This document shows, one piece after another, positions 7,968-16,830 of a DNA stretch of 64,000 nt (positions are counted from its first letter, which is position 1; the number at the start of each line of letters is the position of its first letter). The translations under genes and the position numbers were made by a program. Below the pieces are notes generated by a model. It saw only the letters and a list, made by a program, of their open reading frames with translations. It searched no databases and was not told the origin of the DNA. Source of the stretch: Chitinophagaceae bacterium (GTDB taxonomy: Bacteria; Bacteroidota; Bacteroidia; Chitinophagales; Chitinophagaceae); assembly GCA_024103425.1 (NCBI GenBank), contig JAGFIS010000036.1, forward strand, positions 1 through 64,000, in the 5' to 3' direction.

Positions 7968-10921
7968 CCGAAATTTGAATAGCTTCTGTTTTTGTATCCT
8001 ACCTTCTGCAGCTCTGTCACCTCAATGCTGTAAGTCCCGAAGTCTTCTACCACCCTGCCGGTAATGCGGTAGAAACCGCTGTTGTGCATCGGGTACTTCT
8101 TAGCTACTTCAGGAAAATGAACGGTATCTATCCAGTCGAGGTTCTTGTCGATAAAAGTTCCGAAATACATATGGTCTCTGTACTTCGTCACCACATGCTT
8201 GTGTGCAATAAAATAGGCAACGCAGGTAACCTGCTTACCTCTGTAACGCGGCAGATCCTTGGCTACGCAATACCAGCCTGCATCTTCTGCTGCCAGCGCA
8301 AACGGGTTAGAGAGCGTGAAGCCCAGTATCTCTACCTGGTCGTACAGGTCGTCGAGTGGATTATCGACCAGTTTCGGCAAGGTGAACTCCATAGGGTCGC
8401 TCGCAAACAATGCAGGTACTGCGTGCACCTCCGGCTGGTAATTCTTCTCTAAAAAATTGGCTTCCCACAACAAGCGTTTTTTGGATTTACCCGTAAAGCG
8501 CAGCGCCCCGATGCTGATCAGTATGTTCAACTGCTCCTGCGGGATGTTCGTCCGCTCAATAAAATCCTGCAAGTACAGGTAAGAGCCGTGAGCACTCCGT
8601 TCTTCCACAATCGTTTCCATCACCTTTGTCTGCAATCCTTTGATATGGATGAATCCGGTATAGACTTCGTTATCTCTGATGTTCGTATATATATCACTGT
8701 TATTTACACAGGGTGGCTTGATATCTCCTCCTGTCTTGAGCAGTTCCAGAAAGTACAGTTCCCGTGAATAATATCCTCCGAAATTATTGATGACCGCCAC
8801 CATGAATTCCTTCGGATAATAGGTTTTGAGGTACAGACTCATATAGCTCTCCACCGCAAAGCTGGCAGAGTGTGCTTTATTAAAACTGTATCCTGCAAAG
8901 CTCTCCATCTGCCGCCACACCTCATTGGCCAGTTCATCGCTGTGGCCTATCTCACGGCAGTTGGCCAGAAACTTATCTTTCATCAGATGGAAGCGGTTAT
9001 GGCTGCGGTACTTGCCGCTCATCGCCCTACGAAGGATATCGGCTTCGCCCAATGACAATCCGGCAAAGTAGTGCGCTATCTTGATCACGTCTTCCTGAAA
9101 GACCATCACACCGAAGGTCTCTCCCAGATGCTCTTCAAACAACGGATGGATATACTGAATCTTATCCCTGTTGTGATACCTGTATATATACTCGCGCATC
9201 ATGCCCGACTGCGCCACACCCGGACGGATGATGCTGCTCGCCGCTACCAGCGTGAGGTAATCATCACAACGCAACTTCTTCAGCAGTTGCCGCATGGCCG
9301 GACTCTCAATATAAAAGCACCCAATCGTGTTCGCTTCGCGGATTTGTTCTTTGATACGATCGTCATTGCGGAACGCACGGAAGTTATTGATATCGACATC
9401 CACTCCTCTATTCTGCCTGATGAGTTGCAGGCACTCTTTGATATGCCCTAGCCCGCGCTGACTGAGGATATCAAACTTATTGATGCCCACATCCTCGGCA
9501 GTGAACATATCCATCTGCACACCGGTAAAACCTTTAGGCGGCAGGAAACAAGTAGCATACTCCGTCGTCTTCTTCTCTGTAATCAGCATCCCACAGGGAT
9601 GGATGGACATTACATTCGGAAAACCTTTGAGCAACGAAGCGTATTGCAGAACCAGTTTCTGAATATGATCTTCAGCCACTCCGCTTCTCTGCAAACCTTT
9701 AATCTCTTCCTCGGGCAGGCCGAATACCTTCCCCAGCTCGTGTACTGCCGCATCGCGTTTGAATGTAGAGCAGGAACCACAGAGCGCCACATGGTCGCGC
9801 CCGAAACGCTTGAAGATGTAATCTATCATCTCATCGCGGTCGGCATAGCTGAAGTCGATATCGAAATCAGGCGGCGAGGTGCGCTCCGGATTCAGGAAGC
9901 GTTCAAAGAACAGATTCAGCTCTATCGGATCCACATTGGTAATCCCTAAACAGTAGGCTACTACGGAGTTGGCGCCGCTGCCCCGGCCTACATGATAAAA
10001 GCCGCGCGTAGTGGCATATTGCACAATGTCGTTATTGATCAGAAAGTAAGAATTAAACCCGAGGTCGTTGATAATTTTCAGCTCCTTCTCCATCCGCTCG
10101 CGGGCGATTTTGTTTTTCTTTCCGTATCGGCGAATCAGTCCGTCGTGCGCCAGCTTGGCCAGCAGCACTCTGTCGTCTTCTTTGCTCGCGGTGTAATATT
10201 GTTTGTTTTTGTCTGTATGAAAATCCATACTCACCGAGCAACTCTCTAACAGTCTGTAGGTATTCGTTACAATAAAAGAATAATCGCGGAAGGCCTGCAG
10301 GATGGATACCGGCGATGCGAGTACCTCTTTTTCTGAAGCCTGTGCTTCAGGTGGCAGTTTGGAGAGCAGACAGTTTTTATCTATCGCACGCAGCAAGCGG
10401 TGCAGGTTAAAGTAGATTTTGTTTTGGAAGGTCACCGGCTGGCGGACAACCAGTTTGTTTTTATACTGCTTCCAGTCGATAGCTATCAGTTTGCCGACTT
10501 CCCACGGGAGGATGCCCACCCTTTCATTCATTAACAGCTCGGATAATGGTTTCGCCTCCGGCGGATAGATAACAAAGCCATCCATGGGCGATGCAAAGAA
10601 ACCATGCATCTTATCCGGTTCGGGGAAGGGTTCCTTTCTGACCAGATGAGCAGAGAGGAATTCGTGTATCTGCACCAGCCCGCTGTTATTAGCAGCGATC
10701 AGGATATAAAGCAGCCTGTCATCATTGCGTATCTCGGCCCCCAGCACGGGTTTGATGCCCGCCTCGTTGCACAATCGCACAAACTCCCACTCGTCGTAAG
10801 TGGAGTTGATGTTGGTCAGTGCCAGGCAATCCACACCGTGCTCCACGGCAGCCTTCACCAGTTCTTCGGTGGAATAGGTGCCATAGCGGAAGCTGTAGTA
10901 TGTCTTACAGTTGAGGTACAC
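7964..10921 (-). CDS. dnaE: DNA polymerase III alpha subunit, short error-prone type
   Basis: 985 residues, shorter than the roughly 1160 of replicative DnaE. It starts with GTG; an in-frame stop lies just upstream, so no earlier start is possible. The N-terminal PHP domain (1-80) has lost expected histidines: the first motif reads NCKTYYSFRYG. The polymerase core is intact, with GRGSGANS (312-319) and PDFDIDF (351-357), which holds two catalytic aspartates. FAGYSFNKAHSASFA and a helix-hairpin-helix domain follow. Pairing with dinB suggests a damage-induced lesion-bypass polymerase rather than the main replicase. A palindrome overlapping the promoter suggests repression by a LexA-like or S24 regulator not in this window. 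Confidence 0.93.
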   Translation of the reverse strand: MYLNCKTYYSFRYGTYSTEELVKAAVEHGVDCLALTNINSTYDEWEFVRLCNEAGIKPVLGAEIRNDDRLLYILIAANNSGLVQIHEFLSAHLVRKEPFPEPDKMHGFFASPMDGFVIYPPEAKPLSELLMNERVGILPWEVGKLIAIDWKQYKNKLVVRQPVTFQNKIYFNLHRLLRAIDKNCLLSKLPPEAQASEKEVLASPVSILQAFRDYSFIVTNTYRLLESCSVSMDFHTDKNKQYYTASKEDDRVLLAKLAHDGLIRRYGKKNKIARERMEKELKIINDLGFNSYFLINNDIVQYATTRGFYHVGRGSGANSVVAYCLGITNVDPIELNLFFERFLNPERTSPPDFDIDFSYADRDEMIDYIFKRFGRDHVALCGSCSTFKRDAAVHELGKVFGLPEEEIKGLQRSGVAEDHIQKLVLQYASLLKGFPNVMSIHPCGMLITEKKTTEYATCFLPPKGFTGVQMDMFTAEDVGINKFDILSQRGLGHIKECLQLIRQNRGVDVDINNFRAFRNDDRIKEQIREANTIGCFYIESPAMRQLLKKLRCDDYLTLVAASSIIRPGVAQSGMMREYIYRYHNRDKIQYIHPLFEEHLGETFGVMVFQEDVIKIAHYFAGLSLGEADILRRAMSGKYRSHNRFHLMKDKFLANCREIGHSDELANEVWRQMESFAGYSFNKAHSASFAVESYMSLYLKTYYPKEFMVAVINNFGGYYSRELYFLELLKTGGDIKPPCVNNSDIYTNIRDNEVYTGFIHIKGLQTKVMETIVEERSAHGSYLYLQDFIERTNIPQEQLNILISIGALRFTGKSKKRLLWEANFLEKNYQPEVHAVPALFASDPMEFTLPKLVDNPLDDLYDQVEILGFTLSNPFALAAEDAGWYCVAKDLPRYRGKQVTCVAYFIAHKHVVTKYRDHMYFGTFIDKNLDWIDTVHFPEVAKKYPMHNSGFYRITGRVVEDFGTYSIEVTELQKVGYKNRSYSNFG

Positions 10922-10929
10922 GGATAGCT

Positions 10930-10959
10930 AATATTTTTAGCAAATTTAGCTAAAATATT
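10930..10959 (-). promoter_or_regulatory. Palindromic operator over the dnaE-dinB promoter
   Basis: On the minus strand AATATTTTAGC, then TAAATTTG, then CTAAAAATATT form a near-perfect 30-bp inverted repeat. TAAATTTG (10941-10948) at the centre matches the -7 consensus TAnnTTTG, so a bound repressor would cover the promoter. The GTG start is 9 nt away. Confidence 0.65.
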
Positions 10960-11358
10960 GAGCTATTGAAAAGTGAGGAGGAATATTTTTTATGGTTATA
11001 TCATATAGGGGTCTTTTGCAGATGAAGCGTTTTTTTAATTATGAATTATGAGCTATGAATTATGAATGCAATGAATTTGCGAGGTCTTATATTGGATAAT
11101 TCATGAGCAGGTCACTCCTATGAAGTGGATGGTATGGATGCCTCTCTTACAAACAGGGAACTCCTGTGGAGTTTGTGAAGTCTCCCGTCATTGCGAGGCG
11201 TTCACACCTCAAGTGTGACGACGCGGCAATCCCTTTGTAATTACCACGGTCCTTTTTTGTGTTGTGTACGCCGGAGCTTGCAATGACGGCAAGGAAAGGA
11301 TTACGGGAAACTTGTATCAAGCTCTGTAAGTGCTTAATACTAATAGCTAACAAAAAAA
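10960..11358. other. Repeat-filled spacer
   Basis: No gene is supported. It holds short ACTCC..GGAGT palindromes (11113-11127 and 11159-11175) and a GTCATTGCGAG element (11186-11288). The small open frames here fall inside these repeats. Confidence 0.6.
11186..11288. repeat. GTCATTGCGAG element, copy 1
   Basis: Left end CGTCATTGCGAGG and right end GCTTGCAATGACG are inverted. The interior holds ACGACGCGGCAATCC, also seen in the copy at 16.7 kb. It is about 103 bp with no coding capacity, like a miniature or REP-type dispersed element. Confidence 0.7.
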
Positions 11359-11380
11359 CCGGCGCAGAAAACTACGCCGG
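11351..11380 (-). terminator. Terminator of the small 75-residue gene
   Basis: The CCGGCG/CGCCGG stem (11359-11380) is followed on the minus strand by TTTTTTTG. It lies 13 nt past the stop codon. Confidence 0.75.
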
Positions 11381-11393
11381 AAACAAGAAACAA

Positions 11394-11621
11394 TTATTTT
11401 CTCCAATAATTATTAGCAGCAGCTACAGTCTGAAAGTTAATAGCAATTACCTGCGAGGCAGCTGTAAGTGCTTCTGCATTGTTAGCATACTCGGGACGCA
11501 GTTTGTGAAGCACCTCCGTATCCGGTTGTGTGTACTTCACGCCCCTGCGCGATAAAGTAATAGCCAGTTCAAATCCTTCCTGTGGTGTAGCAGTGATTAA
11601 TGACGGTAACCATGTGTCCAT
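11394..11621 (-). CDS. Small conserved-looking protein of unknown function
   Basis: 75 residues from the ATG (MDTWLPSLITATPQEG); a TTG three codons upstream is a less likely start. It has no signal peptide or membrane helix. It is alanine-rich and probably helical in the second half (EALTAASQVIAINFQTVA), ending NNYWRK. A terminator just after its stop and an AT-rich upstream region support a real gene. I do not recognise the family. It stands alone, facing away from the thioredoxin gene. Confidence 0.55.
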   Translation of the reverse strand: MDTWLPSLITATPQEGFELAITLSRRGVKYTQPDTEVLHKLRPEYANNAEALTAASQVIAINFQTVAAANNYWRK

Positions 11622-11784
11622 AAATGTCAATTTTTTTTGCTAGTAATTAATTGAGAGTGGTAAAGATAAAAAATAATCGCAACAGAAATAAGATAAAAAC
11701 AACCCGGTGTGCATAAATTCCCGCTCAATCTTCTCACATTCCCCTATTGTAACATATATCACACAATAAGCGGGATCATATCAG

Positions 11785-11792
11785 TACCTTTG
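11785..11792 (+). promoter_or_regulatory. -7 promoter element of the thioredoxin gene
   Basis: TACCTTTG lies 37 nt before the ATG at 11829. No clear -33 TTG is placed at the usual distance. Confidence 0.6.
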
Positions 11793-11828
11793 CACCTTAT
11801 TTTAAATCAACAAAAAGTAACAACAAGA

Positions 11829-12221
11829 ATGGACACAATGACTAAGAACACAATACACCTTACAAAAGAAGAATTCCTGAACAAGGTTTTCAACTACGAG
11901 AAGAATCCCGAGCAGTGGAAATACGAAGGCGACAAACCCTGCCTGATCGATTTCTATGCCGACTGGTGCGGCCCCTGTAAAGCTATCGCTCCCGTATTAG
12001 AAGAGCTCGCAGCAGAATACAAAGACCAGATTTATATCTACAAGATCGACACCGAGGCCGAAATGGAATTAGCAGCCGCATTCGGTATCAGAAGCATCCC
12101 TACCCTGCTCTTCTGCCCGATGGAAGAAGATCCGCAACAGGCAATGGGTGCACTACCCAAGGCTACCCTGAAGCAGGCTATCAACGAGATATTGCTGGGT
12201 AAGAAGGAAGAAACCAAATAA
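11829..12221 (+). CDS. Thioredoxin
   Basis: 130 residues from the ATG at 11829. The reading frame is open further upstream, but that part crosses the promoter and looks non-coding. It has a thioredoxin fold with the redox motif WCGPC at 46-50, the cis-proline segment IRSIPTLLF, and the DFYADWCGPCK core. It reduces protein disulfides in the cytoplasm; there is no signal peptide. The first 35 residues (EEFLNKVFNYEKNPEQWKYE) are longer than in E. coli TrxA and common in Bacteroidota thioredoxins. It is a single-gene unit with its own promoter and terminator. Confidence 0.93.
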   Translation: MDTMTKNTIHLTKEEFLNKVFNYEKNPEQWKYEGDKPCLIDFYADWCGPCKAIAPVLEELAAEYKDQIYIYKIDTEAEMELAAAFGIRSIPTLLFCPMEEDPQQAMGALPKATLKQAINEILLGKKEETK

Positions 12222-12267
12222 AAAAGAGATATCCACCGGCTTAGTCCGGTAAAAACAGATATTCACG

Positions 12268-12304
12268 AGCTTCCCGGTTTCAACATCGGGAAGCTTTTCT
12301 TTTT
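12268..12304 (+). terminator. Terminator after the thioredoxin gene
   Basis: The AGCTTCCCG/CGGGAAGCT stem is followed by TTTCTTTTT. Confidence 0.85.
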
Positions 12305-12417
12305 AATACCCGGCTCCGGCTGATTTTGCACGGAAATTCTTTAGATAAACCCCGTACAATTCAAGCGGTTTTCCAAAAACTTTCGCAAAAATGCAAGGCT
12401 AACCGCCCTTAACATCG

Positions 12418-12425
12418 TACCTTTG
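12418..12425 (+). promoter_or_regulatory. -7 promoter element of lat
   Basis: TACCTTTG lies 52 nt before the lat ATG. Confidence 0.6.
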
Positions 12426-12476
12426 CGGAGTTTTTATATCAAAAAATAGATTTTAACTCAATAAAAATTAACCGGT

Positions 12477-13793
12477 ATGAACAGTGTAAAAGAAACTTTG
12501 GGCCGGCACATTTTAGCCGATGGATATGACTTTGTAATGGACTTTGAAAAATCTCATGGATCGTGGATCGTCGACGAGGTAACGGGCAAGTCTTACCTCG
12601 ACATGTTCTCCATGTTTGCTTCAGGCTCCGTCGGTTATAACCATCCCTACATTATGAAACACAAAGAGTGGCTGGGCGAGCATGCTACTTACAAGCCCAC
12701 ACTGAGCGATGTGTATTTTCAGGAGTATGCTGACTTTGTAGAAGTATTTGAGCGCGTTGCCATACCGGAAGAATTATCATATTGCTTCTTCATCGAAGGG
12801 GGCGCACTCGCAGTGGAAAATGCCCTGAAAACTGCTTTCGACTGGAAAACCCGCAAGAACTGGCTGAAAGGCTCTAAAGTAGAAGCCTCCCAGGTGATCC
12901 ACTTCAAACAGGCTTTCCACGGAAGATCAGGTTATACACTGTCTCTGACCAATACTTCCGACCCGCGCAAATACCAGTACTTTCCAAAGTTCAACTGGCC
13001 GCGCATCATGAATCCGAAACTGCACTTCCCGCTGACAGAAGAAAGCCTGGCCCGCACCAAGGCTTTGGAAGCTCAGGCTATCGGACAAGTCAACGAAGCC
13101 ATCGCTGCTAATCCTGACGATATCGCGTGCATCATCATAGAACCGATTCAAAGCGAAGGAGGAGACAACCACTTCCGCGTTGAATTCCTGAAAGAACTGA
13201 GAAGAATTTGTGATGAGAATGATATCCTGCTGATTTTTGACGAAGTACAGGTCGGCATGGCCATCACCGGCAGCATGTGGGCATATCAGGGACTCGGAGT
13301 AACTCCCGATATCCTCGCATTTGGTAAGAAATCGCAGGTGTGCGGTATCCTGGCAAGCAAGGAAAAACTGGATCAGGTAGAAGGACATGTGTTTAAAGAA
13401 TCATCAAGAATTAACTCTACTTTCGGCGGCAACTTCGTTGACATGCTGCGCTTCAAACTGATTCTCGAAATCATTGAATCAGACAAGCTGCTGCAGAATG
13501 CAACAACACAGGGTAAATTCCTTTTAGATTCATTGCGCGAATTAGAAGCCAAGCATCCGGATGTGATCTCCAACACCCGCGGCCGCGGACTGTTATGCGC
13601 TTTTGACTTACCATCAACCGAAGCACGTACCAGGTTCATCACCGAACTTCGTGAGAAAGAAAATCTGCTCATCCTGCCTTGCGGCGATAACTCCATCCGT
13701 TTCCGTCCACACCTGACGGTTACACACGACGAAATCGCACAGGCAATCAAGGCTATCGATAAAGTGGCTGCTGCAGTTGAGGTGACAGCTTAA
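12477..13793 (+). CDS. lat: L-lysine 6-transaminase
   Basis: 438 residues, class III PLP aminotransferase. It moves the epsilon-amino group of lysine to 2-oxoglutarate, giving aminoadipate semialdehyde, the entry to lysine breakdown. Lat-specific stretches include SMFASGSVGYNHPYI, FIEGGALAVENALKTAFDWK and FKQAFHGRSGYTLSLTNT. The PLP aspartate is D255 in FDEVQVG, and the Schiff-base lysine is K284 or K285 in AFGKKSQVCG. Length matches Mycobacterium Lat. It is a single-gene unit with its own promoter and terminator. No aldehyde dehydrogenase for the next step is in this window. Confidence 0.93.
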   Translation: MNSVKETLGRHILADGYDFVMDFEKSHGSWIVDEVTGKSYLDMFSMFASGSVGYNHPYIMKHKEWLGEHATYKPTLSDVYFQEYADFVEVFERVAIPEELSYCFFIEGGALAVENALKTAFDWKTRKNWLKGSKVEASQVIHFKQAFHGRSGYTLSLTNTSDPRKYQYFPKFNWPRIMNPKLHFPLTEESLARTKALEAQAIGQVNEAIAANPDDIACIIIEPIQSEGGDNHFRVEFLKELRRICDENDILLIFDEVQVGMAITGSMWAYQGLGVTPDILAFGKKSQVCGILASKEKLDQVEGHVFKESSRINSTFGGNFVDMLRFKLILEIIESDKLLQNATTQGKFLLDSLRELEAKHPDVISNTRGRGLLCAFDLPSTEARTRFITELREKENLLILPCGDNSIRFRPHLTVTHDEIAQAIKAIDKVAAAVEVTA

Positions 13794-13814
13794 ACTTTTT
13801 AATTTACTATAGAC

Positions 13815-13842
13815 AAGGGAAGAGTGATCTTCCCTTTTTTAT
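13815..13842 (+). terminator. Terminator after lat
   Basis: The AAGGGAAGA/TCTTCCCTT stem runs into TTTTTT. Confidence 0.85.
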
Positions 13843-14195
13843 TACAAATATTGAATCAGAATTGAGAGTTACGAATGATGAATTCGTTGGGTGCCATTGG
13901 GAATAGCCTGGGGGAACCTTGATTCTAGCGACTCTTTTATCGGTCACTCCTATGGAGTGAGTGTGGCTGATTGTTCTTTTGGTTACAAACAGGTAACTCC
14001 TCCGGAGTTTTAGTAAAGTGTTCTAGAATAAAGCAGTCGAATGTACCTTGACCATCCTGGTCAAGGTTAAATTACTTTTAACAGTAAAAAGAATCTCTCC
14101 TGAAAATAGCTTTACTTTGCAGCTTCATTATTAAAACAGGTATTAAGATACTCGTGGTTCGAAATTCTCCCACGTTAAAAAACTAAGACGTCTTT
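13843..14195. other. Repeat-bearing spacer before the queuosine transporter
   Basis: No gene is seen. It holds ACTCC/GGAGT palindromes at 13944-13960 and 13995-14009, 30-odd bases apart and joined by TTACAAACAGG wording also found at 11148-11158. A GGAT hairpin lies at 14046-14066. TACTTTG (14113-14119) could serve as a weak -7 element. Confidence 0.55.
14046..14066. repeat. 21-bp hairpin repeat, copy 3 (inverted)
   Basis: CCTTGACCA and TGGTCAAGG arms. On the minus strand the centre reads GGAT as in copies 1 and 2, and the arm bases change in pairs. Confidence 0.6.
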
Positions 14196-14921
14196 ATGCC
14201 CACTTCATCCAACCGCCGCATTGCGATTTGGCTCGCGTGTTTCCATATTCTGATCGTCGCCTCAAGTAATTACCTGGTACAGTTCCCCATCACTGTATTC
14301 GGCTTCAAGGCTACGTGGGGAGCGTTTACCTTTCCGTTCATCTTCCTGGCGACGGACCTGACAGTCAGAATCCTCGGGGCAAAAGAAGGGCGACGCGTAA
14401 TTTTCTATGCGATGCTTCCGGCGCTAATCGTGTCATACATCATCACCGTCTGCTTCAGAAACGGAGTATGGTTAGGATTCAGTTCGCTCGCCACCTTCAA
14501 TCTCTTTGTGGCGCGAATTGCCATTGCCAGTTTTTCGGGATATGTCGTCGGACAGTTAAACGACGTCTTTGTTTTCAACAAACTGCGCCAACACAAACAA
14601 TGGTGGCATGCTCCGCTGGCCTCTGCCATCTTCGGAAATTTCGTGGATACTTATACTTTTTTTCTAATCGCCTTCTACAAAACTTCAGACCCTTACTTAG
14701 CCAACAACCTCTTCGAGATTGCCACTGTAGATTATGCTTTCAAAATCCTAGTGAACTCTATCTTGTTCCTGCCGCTCTATAAAGTAATCCTCGACCGCGT
14801 AATGCGTTGGTTGCGCGTAACTCACCCCGAAACTTATGATGCGGTGCGTAGTGAAACCGGGATGACGCGTGTAAAAATGATGGAGACAGAGGAGCATGGG
14901 ATACAGAGGACGAAAATGTAA
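14196..14921 (+). CDS. yhhQ: Queuosine precursor transporter, YhhQ family
   Basis: 241 residues, integral membrane protein with about six hydrophobic segments. Family marks include FKATWGAFTFPFIFLATDLTVR, split across a membrane helix and its end, and FGNFVDTYTFF. The family imports preQ0 or preQ1, the base precursors of queuosine, fitting queA in the same window. The C-terminus ends in a charged tail. It stands alone with repeats on both sides. The role is assigned by family. Confidence 0.88.
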   Translation: MPTSSNRRIAIWLACFHILIVASSNYLVQFPITVFGFKATWGAFTFPFIFLATDLTVRILGAKEGRRVIFYAMLPALIVSYIITVCFRNGVWLGFSSLATFNLFVARIAIASFSGYVVGQLNDVFVFNKLRQHKQWWHAPLASAIFGNFVDTYTFFLIAFYKTSDPYLANNLFEIATVDYAFKILVNSILFLPLYKVILDRVMRWLRVTHPETYDAVRSETGMTRVKMMETEEHGIQRTKM

Positions 14922-14965
14922 ATAAAGTTTCCCGGTATAGTCACCTGATTCAATAATTATCATCA

Positions 14966-14978
14966 ACTCCTAAGGAGC
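14966..14978. repeat. Short ACTCC-TA-AGGAG palindrome
   Basis: Member of the same short palindrome family as 13995-14009 and 16834-16844. Confidence 0.45.
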
Positions 14979-15006
14979 GGCCTTAGAAAAGATAATTCTA
15001 CCTGCC

Positions 15007-15115
15007 CTCATTGCGAGCTCCGATGTATCGGGGCGTGGCAATCTCAGATATACATAACGGAAACGGATTATGCATTTACAAAGGGACTATCGCATCGTAC
15101 TACCGGTGTACGCTG
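15007..15115. repeat. GTCATTGCGAG element, copy 2 (degenerate right end)
   Basis: It opens CTCATTGCGAGCTCCGAT and shares GTGGCAATCTC plus ATACA wording with copy 3. The right terminal CAATGACG has been lost. Confidence 0.6.
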
Positions 15116-15189
15116 TAAACGTTCAAATTACATTCCATCCCGAAAAAATAAAAAATCAGTAATGATTAAATTTGATGAACTGCACAATC

Positions 15190-16521
15190 ATGAATCAAAG
15201 TAATAATATCACGCGAAAATCATTCATCAGAAACTCTGCTCTGACAGCCATCGGTGTGGCTGCCACAGGAAACATGAAATCTGCCAAAGGATTTTCTAAA
15301 AAGAAAGAAACAATGAATATAAATACACTCAGCATCAAAAATGTGCGCCTGGAAACAGGTTTTGTTTATGAAGGTGATGAAGTAATCGCCACAAAAACAG
15401 ATCTGTTCTATCTGGAGATTGAAGACGGTAAAATATCTAAAGTTGCTCCTAACCGCCCGGATGCCGATGCGATGGATGCCAAAGGTTTGCTGATGCTGCC
15501 GTCGTTCAGAGACATGCACATCCACTTAGACAAAACTTTTTACGGAGATAAATGGCAGGCCGTTCGCCGCAGAAGCAACGGCATCAAAGGGATGATTGCA
15601 TTAGAACAGAAGATACTGCCCGATATGCTGAAGAACTCTACTTTTAAAGCAGAGAAGACTATCGAACTGTTACAGTCGAAAGGCACTGCCTTTGCCCGCA
15701 GTCAGGTAAACATCGAACCTACCTCTAAACTGGATTCACTCAAACATTTGCAGACAGCACTGGAGAACAAGAAAGCAGGTTTCGGAGCAGAACTCGTTGC
15801 CTTTCCCCAACACGGCATCTTTTACACCGACACGGTTCCCTTCATGAAGGAAGCCGCAAAGATGGATATCGATTTCATCGGCGGACTGGATCCTTATACG
15901 ATCGACGGCTCCATTGAAAAGCAAGTGGACTTCATTGTACAACTCGCCTTAGATAATAACAAGGGCATCGACATGCATCTGCACGAAACTGGTAATTCGG
16001 GATTGCAAACAGTAGAATACCTCATTCAAAAGGTAGATGAAAACCCTGTACTAAAGGGTAAGACATACCTCAGTCATTGTTTTATCCTCGGCGCCATTGA
16101 AGCTAAAAAACAGGAAGAGATCGCAGAAAAGCTGGCAGCGGCAGGAATCGGTATCAACTCCACCATTCCGATCGGCAGACTGATTATGCCTATCCCTACC
16201 CTTTACAAATACGGAGTGAAAGTACAGACCGGCAACGACTGCATCGTCGACCACTGGAATACCTTCGGTACGGGTAGTGTGTTACAAAAGGCTAATCTCG
16301 CTGCGCAGCTTTACGGATATGTAACCGAGTCGGGCCTCTCACGAATTCTGCGACTCGCCACCGGTGATATTCTTCCGTTAGACGACAGCGGCAACCAACA
16401 ATGGCCCAAACCCGGCGACACTGCCAACCTCGCCTTCCTGGATGCCAGCTGTTCTGCTGAGGCCGTTTCGCGCATCTCGCCAGTGAAGTCGCTCATTTTT
16501 AATGGTAATGTAGTGTTCTGA
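15190..16521 (+). CDS. Exported cytosine-deaminase-like amidohydrolase
   Basis: 443 residues from the ATG MNQSNNITRKSFI; a TTG/ATG a few codons upstream is possible. The N-terminus TRKSFIRNSALTAIGVAA resembles a Tat or Sec leader, so export is likely, though the Arg pair is Arg-Lys. The TIM-barrel amidohydrolase core has metal ligands in order: HIHLDK (about 110-115), HLHETG, SHCFI and GND. The last region, GNDCIVDHWNTFGTGSVLQ, parallels E. coli CodA, so the family is CodA-like hydrolytic deaminases. The substrate cannot be read from sequence; an exported enzyme of this kind is less usual than the cytosolic CodA. Confidence 0.82.
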   Translation: MNQSNNITRKSFIRNSALTAIGVAATGNMKSAKGFSKKKETMNINTLSIKNVRLETGFVYEGDEVIATKTDLFYLEIEDGKISKVAPNRPDADAMDAKGLLMLPSFRDMHIHLDKTFYGDKWQAVRRRSNGIKGMIALEQKILPDMLKNSTFKAEKTIELLQSKGTAFARSQVNIEPTSKLDSLKHLQTALENKKAGFGAELVAFPQHGIFYTDTVPFMKEAAKMDIDFIGGLDPYTIDGSIEKQVDFIVQLALDNNKGIDMHLHETGNSGLQTVEYLIQKVDENPVLKGKTYLSHCFILGAIEAKKQEEIAEKLAAAGIGINSTIPIGRLIMPIPTLYKYGVKVQTGNDCIVDHWNTFGTGSVLQKANLAAQLYGYVTESGLSRILRLATGDILPLDDSGNQQWPKPGDTANLAFLDASCSAEAVSRISPVKSLIFNGNVVF

Positions 16522-16541
16522 GAAGCTGATATTAACATACC

Positions 16542-16554
16542 GCCCCGAAGGGGC
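16542..16554. repeat. GCCCC-GAA-GGGGC palindrome
   Basis: 13-bp palindrome 20 nt after the amidohydrolase stop. The spacer 16522-16857 is otherwise made of dispersed repeats and holds no gene. Confidence 0.45.
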
Positions 16555-16635
16555 TCAGCAATTTCTCTTTTCCGTTGCTACTAGTATTTCGCTCTTACAG
16601 AGCTGAATGAAAATTCTCAACAATCTTTCCCATGC

Positions 16636-16760
16636 CGTCATTGCGAGTTCCGAAGCATCGGAACATGGCAATCTCTGAGATACACAATGCAACAGGATTA
16701 CTGCAATTACAAAAGATTGCCGCGTCGTCACGCCGTTGGTGTGCACTCCTCGCAATGACG
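16636..16760. repeat. GTCATTGCGAG element, copy 3 (complete)
   Basis: 125 bp bounded by CGTCATTGCGAG and CTCGCAATGACG, a 12-bp terminal inverted repeat. An inner hairpin TCCGA-AGCA-TCGGA lies near the left end. It shares interior text with copies 1 and 2. Confidence 0.75.
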
Positions 16761-16830
16761 TGGGCTATGATTAGTAGAGAAAGAGCTTCGTAGAAGCACC
16801 ATCCTAATAGCAAAAAGCAAAATGAAAAAC

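Noticed and set aside
11147..11353. Small frames in the spacer before the 75-residue gene
   Set aside because: They are composed of GTCATTGCGAG and ACTCC repeat sequence.
10922..11393. LexA or ImuA gene with the dnaE-dinB cassette
   Set aside because: No coding sequence of that kind exists in the spacer.
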